A DNA stretch of 59,290 nt from Verrucomicrobiota bacterium (GCA_018648805.1 JABGQM010000019.1:1-59290), one strand, 5' to 3'; shown: positions 25,266 to 34,485, counted from the first letter of the stretch. Notes: generated by a model from the letters alone, not told the origin. A program made the numbers and translations.

Positions 25266-27259
25266 CCCTCCCCTTCCCGCATCTCGCGCAGCCGCTGGCG
25301 CGCCGCGGCGTGGTCTGGTTTCAATCGGAGGGCCTGCTCAAAGTGCTCGATTGCCTCCCGACTCTTTCCCGCCGCACCCAGTGCCAGCCCCCAGCCATAG
25401 TGCGCGTCGGCGTGGCCGGGTTCAAGCTGCAACGCTTCGCGGTAGTGCGGAATCGCTTCGCGTGGTTGCCCGAGCAGCAGCAGGGCGTTGGCCAGGTTGT
25501 TGTGGGCGTCGGCGTAGTCGGGTCTGGCCTGCACGGCCTGGCGGTAATGATCCAGCGCTTCGCGGGTACGGCCCGACGCCTGCAGGGCATTCCCCAGATT
25601 GACGTGCGCCTTGGCCATGCCCGGGTCGAGCCTTATGGCTTGCTGATAGTGGCCAACCGCTTCCTGCGACTGTCCCATCGCGTCCAGGGCCATCCCCCAG
25701 TTATTGTGGGCCTCGGCGTAGTTCGGCTCGAGCCGCAGCGCTTCACGGTAGTGCGGAATCGCTTCCTGCGGACGGCCCAACGCCAGCACGGCGTTGCCCA
25801 GGTTGTTGCGGGCCTCGGCGTAGTCCGGCTTGATTCGCAGCGCGGCTCGATAGTGCTCAATGGCGTCTACGATCCGGCCCTCTGCTTTGAGGGCATCACC
25901 CAGGCCGGCATGCGCGTCGAAGCTCTGGGGACGATGTGCGACGTTGGCCTGCCACATCTTCAGATCGCTGTGGTAGTCCCCGTTACGCGCGTGCGTGAGG
26001 TAGCCAAACACGATGGCAACCGTCAGCACCAGGCCACCGCCGAGCACAGCGCGTTGCCGCGGGGCAACGCAGAACCTTCTAATCACGTGCTCACCCCCCA
26101 GAACGGCAAGCGTAACGATAGCCGCCAGCGACAGGTACATGCGGTGCTCGAAGATCACCTGCCGCATGGGCGCGATGCTGGAGGTGGGGGCCAGGATCAG
26201 GAAGAACCACGCGGCCAGGTAGCCGTACCACTGGCGGCGCCACAGGCCGCGGAACATCACGGCCAGCAAGCCCAGGATGGCCACTCCCGGGAACACGATG
26301 CGCGGCCATTGGTCCTCGAGCAGCCAGCCATACGTCAACACAAGCGGCCGGGGCCAGACCGCCAGGCGCAGGTAATGAAGCAGGACAAGGGGTTGGGTCA
26401 GGGCATAGCGCACGGGGCTGATCTTGACGAAGTCGATCGTCGATTCTTTCCAGGTGACCGCGATGATCCCGAACACGATCAGCCAGGTGGAACACAGGGC
26501 GACGTAGAACCGGCCTCGCGCTCGGCGAGCGCGGGCTACATGGCCTACTCTCTGTAGCCCGCGCTCGCCGAGCGCGAGGCCACCATTGAATATGTAGTCG
26601 TAGAGAATCACCAGCAGCGGCACGCTGAACATGGTCTGCTTGACGCCCATGCCGATGGCGCAGGCGAGGACCGCCGCGACGTACCAGCGAGCGCTCTTTT
26701 CACTCGCAAACCCCCGAATCGCACAATACATCGTCAACAGGAACAGCATCCCCATCAGCGATTCGGCGCGTTGCACGATATAGGTCACGCTCTCGGTCTG
26801 CAGGGGGTGTACCAGCCAGAGTAGCGCACCCGCTAGCGCGATCCATGTCCCACTGCGTGCGTATCGCTCACGGAACTGCGGCAGGGCCAGCGTCCGCCGC
26901 ACGATGCCGAACAGAAGCAATCCAGCCGCGATATGGATCAGCAGGTTGACCAGGTGGTAGCCCCAGGGTTCCGGGCCGAAGAGGTGCTGGTTCAAGGCGA
27001 ACGACAGGCTGAGCAGCGGCCGGCCATCCACGGTTCGTGCGCTGCTCCACAGCGGCAGGGACATGGCTTCGCTGAGCGGCCACAGCACGCGGATATGCGG
27101 GTTATCCTGGATGGACTTCACGTCGTCGTACAGGAACACACCGTCGAAGCTGTTCCAGTACGCTGCCACCGCTGCCAGGATGAGGAGGAGGGGAGGGAGG
27201 AGACGGTGGAGGAGACGGTGGAGGTGATGCTTCTGACGTTCTCTCAAGCAAGTAGTCAT
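25244..27259 (-). CDS. TMTC-like membrane glycosyltransferase with TPR tail (paralog c)
   Basis: 671 residues from the ATG at 27259 (MTTCLRERQKHH); the frame extends further upstream only through heptamer repeats. DD is D45-D46 in FLYDDVKSI, and HPLQTESVTYIVQRAESL is intact. The loop after LYDYIFNGG holds the standard 70-bp P element and there is no Q element, so this copy serves as the reference for the inserted paralogs. Six TPRs plus a partial one follow; the C-terminus is supplied by the K13 repeat. It is spaced 72 bp from the SGNH-TPR gene. Confidence 0.85.
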   Translation of the reverse strand: MTTCLRERQKHHLHRLLHRLLPPLLLILAAVAAYWNSFDGVFLYDDVKSIQDNPHIRVLWPLSEAMSLPLWSSARTVDGRPLLSLSFALNQHLFGPEPWGYHLVNLLIHIAAGLLLFGIVRRTLALPQFRERYARSGTWIALAGALLWLVHPLQTESVTYIVQRAESLMGMLFLLTMYCAIRGFASEKSARWYVAAVLACAIGMGVKQTMFSVPLLVILYDYIFNGGLALGERGLQRVGHVARARRARGRFYVALCSTWLIVFGIIAVTWKESTIDFVKISPVRYALTQPLVLLHYLRLAVWPRPLVLTYGWLLEDQWPRIVFPGVAILGLLAVMFRGLWRRQWYGYLAAWFFLILAPTSSIAPMRQVIFEHRMYLSLAAIVTLAVLGGEHVIRRFCVAPRQRAVLGGGLVLTVAIVFGYLTHARNGDYHSDLKMWQANVAHRPQSFDAHAGLGDALKAEGRIVDAIEHYRAALRIKPDYAEARNNLGNAVLALGRPQEAIPHYREALRLEPNYAEAHNNWGMALDAMGQSQEAVGHYQQAIRLDPGMAKAHVNLGNALQASGRTREALDHYRQAVQARPDYADAHNNLANALLLLGQPREAIPHYREALQLEPGHADAHYGWGLALGAAGKSREAIEHFEQALRLKPDHAAARQRLREMREGEGKIRAKD
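26512..26581. repeat. P element inside paralog c, reference 70-bp form
   Basis: Two 29-bp arms in inverted orientation around a 12-bp centre (TGGCCTACTCTC region). Each arm starts GGCCTCGCGCTC and ends GGGCTACA, and its core CGCGCTCGGCGAGCGCG is itself a palindrome. It encodes GLALGERGLQRVGHVARARRARG in frame, in two stretches separated by the centre. Confidence 0.88.
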
Positions 27260-27274
27260 ACTTCTGTGGTTTTG

Positions 27275-27378
27275 AACATCCAACATCCAACATCCAACAT
27301 CCAACGTCGAAAGAGAAAGAGAAAGGGACATGAAACCACTTCGATGTTCGATGTTCAGTGTTCAGTGTTCGATGTTCA
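27275..27378. repeat. Two heptamer arrays upstream of paralog c
   Basis: Array one, 27275-27302: AACATCC four times. Array two, 27340-27378: TTCGATG, TTCGATG, TTCAGTG, TTCAGTG, TTCGATG, TTCA. Between them is a GA-rich stretch (AAGAGAAAGAGAAAGGG). The period is exactly seven in both arrays although the sequences differ. Confidence 0.88.
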
Positions 27379-27397
27379 TCCCCCCTCCCTCATACTC

Positions 27398-28483
27398 TCA
27401 CTGCCGGAGTTCCCGGACCACTATCTCTGCAAAGGTATCCGCCAGTATACCGTACCCACGCCCATTGAGATGGCACTGATCACTGAACAGGTCCGGTCCG
27501 GGGATGCCTTGTGGCGAGGCGTCCATGATACGCTGTTCAACGTCCGCCAGCGGCACGGAAAGCTCTTTGGCGACGTCGCGCAGGATCTTGTTGTTCTGCC
27601 ATGTCGCGCGCCAGGGGCGTGGCGAGGCGGCAATCGCCTGCTGGAGAACGCGCTTGGCGTCCGTATACCGACGCTCGCCGAACAGGGCAGCCCCGCGTTG
27701 AAACTCAAGCATCGGCTCGGGGGGAAGCTCCGTCTTCTCGTAGAGCTCCCGGGCGTATATGATCGGCGGTATTCTCAGGTTAGACGCAACCGTGCCCACG
27801 ACAAGCGGCACACCTGCATCGCGACACATGCCTGCCAGATCTCGCAGGTTCCTTTCGAACTGGGCGTATATCTCCTGCTTCTCGGCGGGACCGTATAGTT
27901 TCCCGGGCTCGGGTATCCATGCGTTACCGATGCAAAGCTGAAGAATCCTGGAATTGCGATGCAACCAACCGCGCTGTCGATAGGTCCTGGGGTTGGATTC
28001 GCTGATGAATTCGTTGTGGCCGGAATAGAGAGCGATGGCGTCCGCGTCCAACTGCAACGCCTCCCTCGCCGCCACAAGTGCGCGATCCGATCCGCACCCG
28101 CAAAGACCAAAGTTGAGGATCTGCACGTCTCGGCCGAGCTCTTGCTCGAGCCGTTCTTCGAGCGGCGTCGCGTCGCCCATCAGCTTCACACTCGAACCAC
28201 CCAACAGGGCGATGCGGAGCATGCCGTCTCTCTTCTGGGGAATCCGCTGTGCACAGGCCGACGTTTCGATCCTGGTAAAGAGAGGGCGCGTGACGATCCA
28301 CCCCGCCTCCGCCGGCACGAAGTGCGAACGCATGAGGGTTCCCGGATCGTACGGGAATCCGACCCGGTGCAGGACGAACTCCGCCGCAAGAACGACGAGC
28401 ACGACAGGCAGCGCTGCGAGGAGCACGTACCTCCATGCGGCCGTCTGACGTTTTGTGGGGGGCGTATCGGTTGCCATGGTCAT
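27398..28483 (-). CDS. Membrane-anchored SGNH-fold protein
   Basis: 361 residues from the ATG at 28483 (MTMATDTPP); a second ATG two codons later is possible, and the longer frame to 28525 overlaps a cupin remnant. Anchor helix WRYVLLAALPVVLVVLAAEF at about 17-36. SGNH blocks: LLGGSSVKLMG, FGLCGCGSDRA, LYSGHNEFISE and DQCHLNGRG. There is no TPR tail, but a short helical stretch (LEFQRGAALFGERRYTDAKRV) precedes the last block. It is probably an extracytoplasmic esterase or acyltransferase of glycan metabolism. It lies immediately after the cupin remnant, which suggests the gene arrived by a rearrangement. Confidence 0.82.
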   Translation of the reverse strand: MTMATDTPPTKRQTAAWRYVLLAALPVVLVVLAAEFVLHRVGFPYDPGTLMRSHFVPAEAGWIVTRPLFTRIETSACAQRIPQKRDGMLRIALLGGSSVKLMGDATPLEERLEQELGRDVQILNFGLCGCGSDRALVAAREALQLDADAIALYSGHNEFISESNPRTYRQRGWLHRNSRILQLCIGNAWIPEPGKLYGPAEKQEIYAQFERNLRDLAGMCRDAGVPLVVGTVASNLRIPPIIYARELYEKTELPPEPMLEFQRGAALFGERRYTDAKRVLQQAIAASPRPWRATWQNNKILRDVAKELSVPLADVEQRIMDASPQGIPGPDLFSDQCHLNGRGYGILADTFAEIVVRELRQ

Positions 28484-28484
28484 A

Positions 28485-28541
28485 TTAGGGTGCTGTGCCC
28501 ACTTCCAGGATGTCGTCCGTTGCAAAGATCGCTTCAGGCAT
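28485..28541 (-). pseudogene. 18-codon remnant of a WbuC-type cupin gene
   Basis: The frame starting ATG at 28541 reads MPEAIFATDDILEVGTAP then TAA. It matches the first residues of the intact cupin at 37405 (IPEPIFAEDDILEVDPAT). Its start overlaps the epimerase stop (ATGCCTGA), as the intact cupin start overlaps the decayed epimerase copy. The rest of the cupin gene is gone, replaced by the SGNH gene. Confidence 0.8.
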
Positions 28542-29427
28542 CGTGTAGGTCCCCGTAGGAGTCCAGACCTTCCTCCAGGCCGGTCAGGTCGACGCCGGGC
28601 AAGAGGGACCGCCGCCGCGAGATATCGAATTCCAGGTGGCCGTCCGCCCCCCGTTCGGCCACAGCGTTCAGCGGAACCGGACCGTACAATGCCGCCACCC
28701 GGTCAATCACATCACGAATAGAGAGGCTGCGGCCCGTGGCAACGTTCAGTGTCAATTCCGTGAAATCCGTTTCCATCAAGGCTGTCACAACACGGGCAAT
28801 ATCGTCAACCCACACGTAGTCGCGACGCCAGGAGCCCTCGCCGGCCAGGGAAAACGGCTGTCCGCTACGTGCGCTTTCAACCAGCTTGCCGACCACGCTG
28901 CGGCCGCGGTCGCCAGGCCCGTAGACGCCGGGCAGGCGCAACACCGCCAGCGGCGTGTGGGTCTGGTCGTGCCACCGTCGCAACATCAGTTCCGCGGCGA
29001 CCTTGCCGACGGCGTACAGCGTGCGCGGGCGGATCTCGGTTTGCTCATCCACCGGCAGTTCGCGGGGGATGCCGTAGACCTCCACCGAGCTCAGGAACAC
29101 CATCCGCGAGGGCCGGGCCTCACGCATGGCGGCAAGCAGGTTGTGGACCATGGCCACGTTTGTCTGCAAGGCCTCCAACGTGTCGGAACGCGCACGCGGG
29201 ATGCCGGCCGCGTAGACGACGGTGCGGCCGTTGCAGAGATCCGGCAGGGCCTCAGCGCAGGCCATGGGATCGGTCAGATCGCACTCTGCGGAGCCGAGCG
29301 GCACGCAAGATTCGCCGCCCCGGGAGCAGCCACGCGCAATGGCCGCCCCGATGAATCCCGATCCGCCTACGATGACAAGATCGTTTCCCGCCTTGCGTTT
29401 CGATTTGCGTTGGTCCTTGTTTCGCAT
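28534..29427 (-). CDS. NAD-dependent nucleotide-sugar epimerase/dehydratase (extended SDR)
   Basis: 297 residues from the ATG at 29427. Rossmann motif GGSGFIG (about 21-27), catalytic SSVEVYG and YAVGK (Tyr and Lys), and RLPGVYGPGDRG in the substrate-binding half, all typical of UDP-glucose epimerase-like enzymes that make sugars for surface glycans. The first eight residues, MRNKDQRK, are unrelated to the fold and nearly equal the start of paralog a (MRNRDQRK), so a small repeat seems to have provided the start region. A decayed second copy of its 3' end lies at 37400-37577. Confidence 0.9.
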   Translation of the reverse strand: MRNKDQRKSKRKAGNDLVIVGGSGFIGAAIARGCSRGGESCVPLGSAECDLTDPMACAEALPDLCNGRTVVYAAGIPRARSDTLEALQTNVAMVHNLLAAMREARPSRMVFLSSVEVYGIPRELPVDEQTEIRPRTLYAVGKVAAELMLRRWHDQTHTPLAVLRLPGVYGPGDRGRSVVGKLVESARSGQPFSLAGEGSWRRDYVWVDDIARVVTALMETDFTELTLNVATGRSLSIRDVIDRVAALYGPVPLNAVAERGADGHLEFDISRRRSLLPGVDLTGLEEGLDSYGDLHDA

Positions 29428-29433
29428 GATCAC

Positions 29434-29497
29434 TCTAATCTTTCGCCCTAATCTTCAGGGAAGGCCTCGCTCTCGGCGAGAGCGGGCTACAGGGAAG
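29434..29497. repeat. K13 half unit and a P element arm
   Basis: CTCTAATCTTTCGCCCTAAT at 29434-29454 is one K13 arm. GGCCTCGCTCTCGGCGAGAG with GCGGGCTACAGGGA follows at 29463-29497 and overlaps the last codons of the TPR gene (29487). Confidence 0.75.
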
Positions 29498-30179
29498 GTC
29501 GTGCATCCCCCACCGCATCATCCCCCATCATCGCCCGGGTCTGGCGCAGGTTCTCGCGAGCCGTGGGGTTGTCCGGCTGCAGGCGCAGCACCAGCTCTAA
29601 CTGCTTGACTGCATCTGCGAGCCGGCCGCTCTCCCTATACATGGCGCCCAGGTTGTTGTGGGCGCCGACGTGATCGGGGTTGCGGCGCACGGCCTGCCGA
29701 TAACACCCGATCGCTTCCTCGGTGCGGCCCAACGCCACGAGGGCATTGCCAAGGTTATAGTGGGCGTCCGCCATGTCCGGCTTGAGTCGTATGGCTTGCC
29801 GATAATGCCCTATCGCGTCCCCCTTACGACCCGAAGCCTTCAACACATTGCCGAGACAATAATGCGCTTCCGCCAGGTCGGGATCCATTCGCAAGGCCTC
29901 GCGATACAGGCGAGCCGCTTCCTGCATGCGGCCCTCCGCTTCCAGCACCGTCGCCCAGTAGAAGTGAGCCGTAGCGTAGCCGAACTTGTTAACCCTGTGG
30001 AGCTGGTCGTAGTGAGCAACAGCCCTGTCCGTGCGATCAGACGCGTCGAGGGCAGAAAAGCCCGGCAAGAGCCCGAGCAAGTACAAGACTCCGGCAACGA
30101 GAGGCAGCCCCAGCGCGATGATCAGAGCCGCCGGGCCAACCCGCTTGACGGATGCGGCTGTTTTGGGTCTGTTTGTCAT
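29487..30179 (-). CDS. Membrane-anchored TPR protein
   Basis: 230 residues, with one membrane helix (AALIIALGLPLVAGVLYLLG, about 17-36) and then about five TPR units. The last two (AHYNLGNALVALGRT, AHNNLGAMYRESGRL) nearly match the tails of the SGNH protein at 32659 and of paralog e. It has no catalytic head, so it may be a free scaffold partner. Its ATG overlaps the stop of the SGNH gene upstream by 4 bp (ATGA at 30176-30179), which implies coupled translation. The stop codon region is made by a P element arm. Confidence 0.85.
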   Translation of the reverse strand: MTNRPKTAASVKRVGPAALIIALGLPLVAGVLYLLGLLPGFSALDASDRTDRAVAHYDQLHRVNKFGYATAHFYWATVLEAEGRMQEAARLYREALRMDPDLAEAHYCLGNVLKASGRKGDAIGHYRQAIRLKPDMADAHYNLGNALVALGRTEEAIGCYRQAVRRNPDHVGAHNNLGAMYRESGRLADAVKQLELVLRLQPDNPTARENLRQTRAMMGDDAVGDARPSL

Positions 30180-31474
30180 TGTTCGGCTTGCCGGCTTTCG
30201 ATGTCCTTGATGATCGCTGTGCCGATATGGACAGCCTTCATCCTGTCGCCCTCCGTCGTCGTGTGGGCAACGTCAGCGTAGTAGACGTTCTGACCGGTCA
30301 GAATCTTGTCCAGGTCAACCAGGGAGGCTGTGGCCTCGCGGGCGCGATGCAAGCGCCTCATGACTGCGTTACACTGATCGATATGTCTTGCGTCCTCAAA
30401 GTTGCTCATCTGCGGGTCCGTAGAATGCGGCAAGGTTGTGAGCACAACATGTACCGATCGCTGCTCCGCGAAATCCACGATCTTCTCGATGTTGTGTTGG
30501 AAAGGAAGCAGTTCTTCCTCATTCTGATAAGGAGTGGGTGGGGCCTCGTAGGGGTCCTTCTCCAGCGCGTTCCGGCTGTCTGCCCAGGCGGGTTGCGTCC
30601 CCGAGGCCTTCTGTACAAGACGGTAGATCACGCTGGTCCTGAGAGCCCATTTGTCCGGAATCGGGGGTATCTCAAGGACCTTGAAGAGATCAGAGTAGTC
30701 GCGCTTCACGGTCCATGACCGATCACGGGCCGTCCCGTCGTTCCAGCCGCTGTGTATGACCACGTAGTCCGGCGAGAACTCAATGCCGTTGATGACGAAG
30801 TTGATCAGGATATGCAGCGATGTGTAGCCCTGCTTCCCCAGGTTCAGCACCTCGAACCGGCGTGTCCGTGATGCATCCGTTGAGTTCAGGAAGACCTCCA
30901 TCATGAAGGGCCAATAGCTCTCGGTTGTAGATCCGCCAAGACAGACAACGCGCACCGTGCCGGGCTCCTTTTCGTAGGAGAAATCCCTATCCCCTGAGAA
31001 CCCGAAGTTATTGGAGGCGCGCGGATTCCCCACGTATTGCAGGAATGGGTGTCCCGTGAGCTGCATGAACTCGGGGCGGGTCCGGTCGGCCATCCAGGCC
31101 AGGCCATCCCTCGCCTCCGGCCGGAACACATTGACAAATAACCGCACGCCAAGCTCCAGCCCGACGAGCAGCAGCATGCCAAGGAACACAGCGACAACCC
31201 GCCTGTCAACACGTGACGGTCGCCAGACCAGCCACACCGACACGACCATAAGAAGATAGCAGAACACCCAGAGCCCGAGGATTTCCGGGGACAGCAACGT
31301 GCCGAGGGCGAAGACCCGGGCAAACAGCGGCGGGGCCAAGCCGACGCCGGTGAGGATACCGATGCCACCAGCGATACGGGCAGCGGAAGCCTTGCCGGCC
31401 ATCGCGCGATCGGCCTCCTCTGCGGAGCGAGGCTCACCGTCGCACCGGTTCCGCTTTTTGATTCTTGCGACCAT
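30176..31474 (-). CDS. Multi-helix SGNH-fold membrane protein
   Basis: 432 residues. Three hydrophobic segments lie before residue 130 (GGIGILTGVGLAPPLFARVF, ILGLWVFCYLLMVVSVWLVW, VAVFLGMLLLVGLELGVRLF). The SGNH domain follows: CLGGSTTESYW, LGKQGYTSLHI, HSGWNDGTARD and DVAHTTTEG. It differs from the other six SGNH proteins in having several N-terminal helices. It is the first gene of the minus cluster that runs to 17237. The gap to the divergent radical SAM gene is 122 bp and should contain both promoters. The substrate is unknown. Confidence 0.82.
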   Translation of the reverse strand: MVARIKKRNRCDGEPRSAEEADRAMAGKASAARIAGGIGILTGVGLAPPLFARVFALGTLLSPEILGLWVFCYLLMVVSVWLVWRPSRVDRRVVAVFLGMLLLVGLELGVRLFVNVFRPEARDGLAWMADRTRPEFMQLTGHPFLQYVGNPRASNNFGFSGDRDFSYEKEPGTVRVVCLGGSTTESYWPFMMEVFLNSTDASRTRRFEVLNLGKQGYTSLHILINFVINGIEFSPDYVVIHSGWNDGTARDRSWTVKRDYSDLFKVLEIPPIPDKWALRTSVIYRLVQKASGTQPAWADSRNALEKDPYEAPPTPYQNEEELLPFQHNIEKIVDFAEQRSVHVVLTTLPHSTDPQMSNFEDARHIDQCNAVMRRLHRAREATASLVDLDKILTGQNVYYADVAHTTTEGDRMKAVHIGTAIIKDIESRQAEQ

Positions 31475-31596
31475 TAGGGGACAGGGTGGCAGAGTCGGGC
31501 TGAGAAAGCAAGATTGAGGGATCTCACGAAGTTGCTTCTTGTGGAAAAGAGAGTGCCCAGTAAAATGAACCGCTTAAAAGAGAGGGGTTCAAGCGA

Positions 31597-32652
31597 ATGA
31601 GATGGTTGCCCAGGGCCAAGTACTTCTGCGGTCTCGTACGCTGTCGACTATCGGGCGTGGGCCGCCCTATGTGGGCAACGATAAACGTGACCGGCAAGTG
31701 CAACTTCCGGTGCCTATACTGCGATGGAGAGTACTACAAGCAGGTCGAACCCGAAATGCCGCTGGCACGGGTCAAGGAACTGGTGGACGAACTGGTCAAG
31801 CGGGGTACACGCTATATCGCTGTCGCGGGCGGCGAACCGTTACTGCACAGGGATATCGGTAAGATCGTCTCACACATCGTACGACAGGGAGTCGAATGCA
31901 GCCTTGTCACCAATGGCTCTCTTATTCCTGAGAAGATAGACGAACTGGAGGGCGTGAACTCTGTTCTGCTCAGCCTTGACGGCGACGAGAAGCACAACGA
32001 CCTCAACAGGGGCAAGAACGCCTTCCAACTAGCCCTGAGAGGGCTGGAGTGTGCCCGGGCCCACAACCTGCCGGTTACACTGAACGCTGTATTGACCAAG
32101 CATACGGTCGGTGCGGTGGACTACCTGGTTGATCTTGCTGAACAGCACGGAGCGAAAGTTAAGTTCGCCCTGCTTGGCTATTCAGACGAAGAGCGGGAGA
32201 AGACCATCTTCGACGATTTGAAGCCGTCCGTCCAGGAACTCAGGGCCGCCATAACCCGGATCGTAGATCTGAAGAAAGCCGGAGCCCCCATAGAATACTC
32301 GGTCAAGACATACGCCTACGTGCTGCGATGGATGGAAGGCACGGAGAAGCTCTACCTGGAAACCCCGCCACCGGGCATTCCGCACGTTAAGTGCCACGCC
32401 GGCAAGCTCTGGTTTGAGATCCATTCGGACGGGCAACTCTTTCCTTGTTGCACCTTCACTGACAGCTTCAAGGCCAAGAACGTCTTTACTGACGGTATTG
32501 ACGAGGCGATAGACCATGCGACCCGCACCAATCCTTGCGTGGCCTGTTGCCAGCCCTGCTTCAACGAACATAACGCGATCTGCAATCTCGACCCACGCGT
32601 TCTGCTGGCCAATGCGCTGAGCACACTTGGAATAAAGAACCGGCACTTCTAG
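31597..32652 (+). CDS. Radical SAM protein with SPASM-like C-terminal cysteines
   Basis: 351 residues from the ATG at 31597, with GAGAGGGG upstream. The 4Fe-4S SAM motif is C35-C39-C42 (GKCNFRCLYC), with GGEP at 78-81. A cysteine-rich C-terminal part (C266, C284, C285, C314, C317, C318, C321, C329) can hold auxiliary clusters, as in SPASM/twitch maturases and in sugar or lipid-modifying radical SAM enzymes. It stands alone on the plus strand inside the glycan cluster, and its 3' end is 6 bp from the convergent SGNH gene. A role in surface polymer or peptide modification is inferred from context. TTGTGG and TAAAAT with a 16-bp spacer about 30 bp upstream may be its promoter. Confidence 0.88.
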   Translation: MRWLPRAKYFCGLVRCRLSGVGRPMWATINVTGKCNFRCLYCDGEYYKQVEPEMPLARVKELVDELVKRGTRYIAVAGGEPLLHRDIGKIVSHIVRQGVECSLVTNGSLIPEKIDELEGVNSVLLSLDGDEKHNDLNRGKNAFQLALRGLECARAHNLPVTLNAVLTKHTVGAVDYLVDLAEQHGAKVKFALLGYSDEEREKTIFDDLKPSVQELRAAITRIVDLKKAGAPIEYSVKTYAYVLRWMEGTEKLYLETPPPGIPHVKCHAGKLWFEIHSDGQLFPCCTFTDSFKAKNVFTDGIDEAIDHATRTNPCVACCQPCFNEHNAICNLDPRVLLANALSTLGIKNRHF

Positions 32653-32658
32653 GTTGTA

Positions 32659-34485
32659 CTAGTCTTTCGGGAGGCGGTTCTCGGCTCCCACCATCGCCCT
32701 GGTTTCGCGCAGGTTCTGCTGGGCCAGAGCGCTGTCCGGCTTCAATCGCACGGTCTGTTCAAAGTGCTTGATGGCCTCGGCCAGGCGGCCGGTCTGCCTG
32801 TACATGGCGCCCAGGTTGTTGTGGGCACCAACGTGATTGGGATCGATTCGCACGGCCTGCCGGTAACACTCGATCGCTTCCCCCGCGCGGCCCAGTGCCA
32901 CGAGGGCATTGCCAAGATTGTAGTGGGCATCCGCGATGTCCGGCTTGAGCTGCACGGTCTGCTGATAATGACCTATCGCTTCACCGGGGCGGCCCAACGC
33001 CCGCAGGACGCGGCCCAGGTTGGAGTGAAGCTGCGCGTCCTCGGGATTCAGACGCAACGCCTCCCGGTAGATCGGTAGCGCTTCCTCATTCCTCCCCAGC
33101 TTTGAGAGGGCTGTAGCAAGGCGCACGTGGTGCTCAGGCGTACCGGGAGCCAATGCAACGGCTTTACGAAACTCCGACAGGGCCGCCTGCCACTCCCCGC
33201 TGTTCGCGTACATGACAGCCAACTCGGATACCAATTCGACATCGTCCGGCCGAAGGCGTACCGCATCCTGCATGTGCTGAATGGCCTTCTCGGGGTGCGA
33301 AGCAGTACTGTGATCCCGCGCCATGGCGGCCAGCGCGTCGCTGACATCCTTCCAGTGCGCGTTAGGAATGCGCGCGAATACTTCGGCCGCTGCCAGGGCC
33401 GCTTCACTGAATGGCCTGATGGACGGCAAGACGCTTTCCTCGTCGGACGACACCGCCTCCACCACTTCTTTGAGAGCCAGGGCCGCCACGGTACTCCCGG
33501 TTTCGTTGGCGTGCCAGCCGTCGCCCATCGTGTAGGTCTGTCGCGGCCCCTTGTTAGACGTCGTCGCGGCGTCGTGCCGCCGGAACACGGGGGCGAGCCG
33601 GAAACAGGGGATCCCCACCGCACGTGCCAGGTCTTCAACAACCAGCGTGGTGCCATCTGGCATAAAACCTTTATCGTGAATCCGGTCGTCCTCAAAGACG
33701 GGCCACACGGCAACGCCCGGACGGAACCCATGCCGGTCCGCGAGTTGCCGCAGCAGGGCCAGGCCCTGCGCCACGTTGTTCGCCCCGATCGCGGACTTGT
33801 TCCTCACTACGGGGTCATCCCTCATACCAGAAGGTGTCCATCCAGACCTCACCAGCGTGGCACGGAACAGGTGCGAACGGGAGAACAACTCCCGGAAGAC
33901 CCGCGAGGGCGCTTTGTCCGCGGCGAGGGTCTCGACGACGGACCAATTGAAGTTCGCAAAATCGTTGTGAAAAAAGACCACAATCACGATGTCGGGATCG
34001 AATTTCAGTCCTTTCACGCGCAGCAATTCGACTTCGGCCAACGTACAGTAACCCCCCACCCCGAAGTTCAGGATCTCGGTCTTGCCATCCGGGTAGAGCT
34101 TTTCGAGTTGGCGGTGCATGACATCATCAACGTCTGCGACCTCGGTGCTCTCGACGATGGAGTCGCCCAACAGCAAGACGCGGCGCACGCCCGGCTGCCT
34201 TCCGACCGTGCGCTCAATGTCCCGCTGCCCGTGGGAATTAATGCTCCGGCAGGTGAACTGTTGGTCAGGATTCGGGTTGTAATAGTTGGGCTTCAGTTCG
34301 TAGCCCAGGATGGGATTGCTTGAACGCTGGTAGATGGACTCGTGATCCTCGTAGGACACGGTGATACGCCGGAATGGCGGGGCAAGCTTGAGTGCCCGGG
34401 CCACGAGCTCCCCCGCGCCGAGGGAGAGCACCACCGCCACGATAAGCAGGAGGAGGCGGAGGAGGTGTTTGAGCCTGTTTGTCAC
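32659..34485 (-). CDS. SGNH/GDSL-fold protein with TPR tail
   Basis: 608 residues from a GTG at 34485 that overlaps the upstream stop (GTGA), so it is translationally coupled. Anchor LLRLLLLIVAVVLSLGAGEL at about 8-28. SGNH blocks: LLGDSIVESTEV, FGVGGYCTLAE, FFHNDFANF and DGWHANETGS. Six TPRs start near residue 400; the last ones (AHYNLGNALVALGRA, AHNNLGAMYRQTGRLAEAIK) match the tails of the TPR gene at 29487 and of paralog e. The N-terminal head is orthologous in layout to 23318 and 48834. Confidence 0.83.
   Translation of the reverse strand: MTNRLKHLLRLLLLIVAVVLSLGAGELVARALKLAPPFRRITVSYEDHESIYQRSSNPILGYELKPNYYNPNPDQQFTCRSINSHGQRDIERTVGRQPGVRRVLLLGDSIVESTEVADVDDVMHRQLEKLYPDGKTEILNFGVGGYCTLAEVELLRVKGLKFDPDIVIVVFFHNDFANFNWSVVETLAADKAPSRVFRELFSRSHLFRATLVRSGWTPSGMRDDPVVRNKSAIGANNVAQGLALLRQLADRHGFRPGVAVWPVFEDDRIHDKGFMPDGTTLVVEDLARAVGIPCFRLAPVFRRHDAATTSNKGPRQTYTMGDGWHANETGSTVAALALKEVVEAVSSDEESVLPSIRPFSEAALAAAEVFARIPNAHWKDVSDALAAMARDHSTASHPEKAIQHMQDAVRLRPDDVELVSELAVMYANSGEWQAALSEFRKAVALAPGTPEHHVRLATALSKLGRNEEALPIYREALRLNPEDAQLHSNLGRVLRALGRPGEAIGHYQQTVQLKPDIADAHYNLGNALVALGRAGEAIECYRQAVRIDPNHVGAHNNLGAMYRQTGRLAEAIKHFEQTVRLKPDSALAQQNLRETRAMVGAENRLPKD

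Noticed and set aside
27275..27378. Heptamer arrays as CRISPR or plasmid iterons
   Set aside because: Units are contiguous with no spacers, and there are no cas or replication genes nearby.
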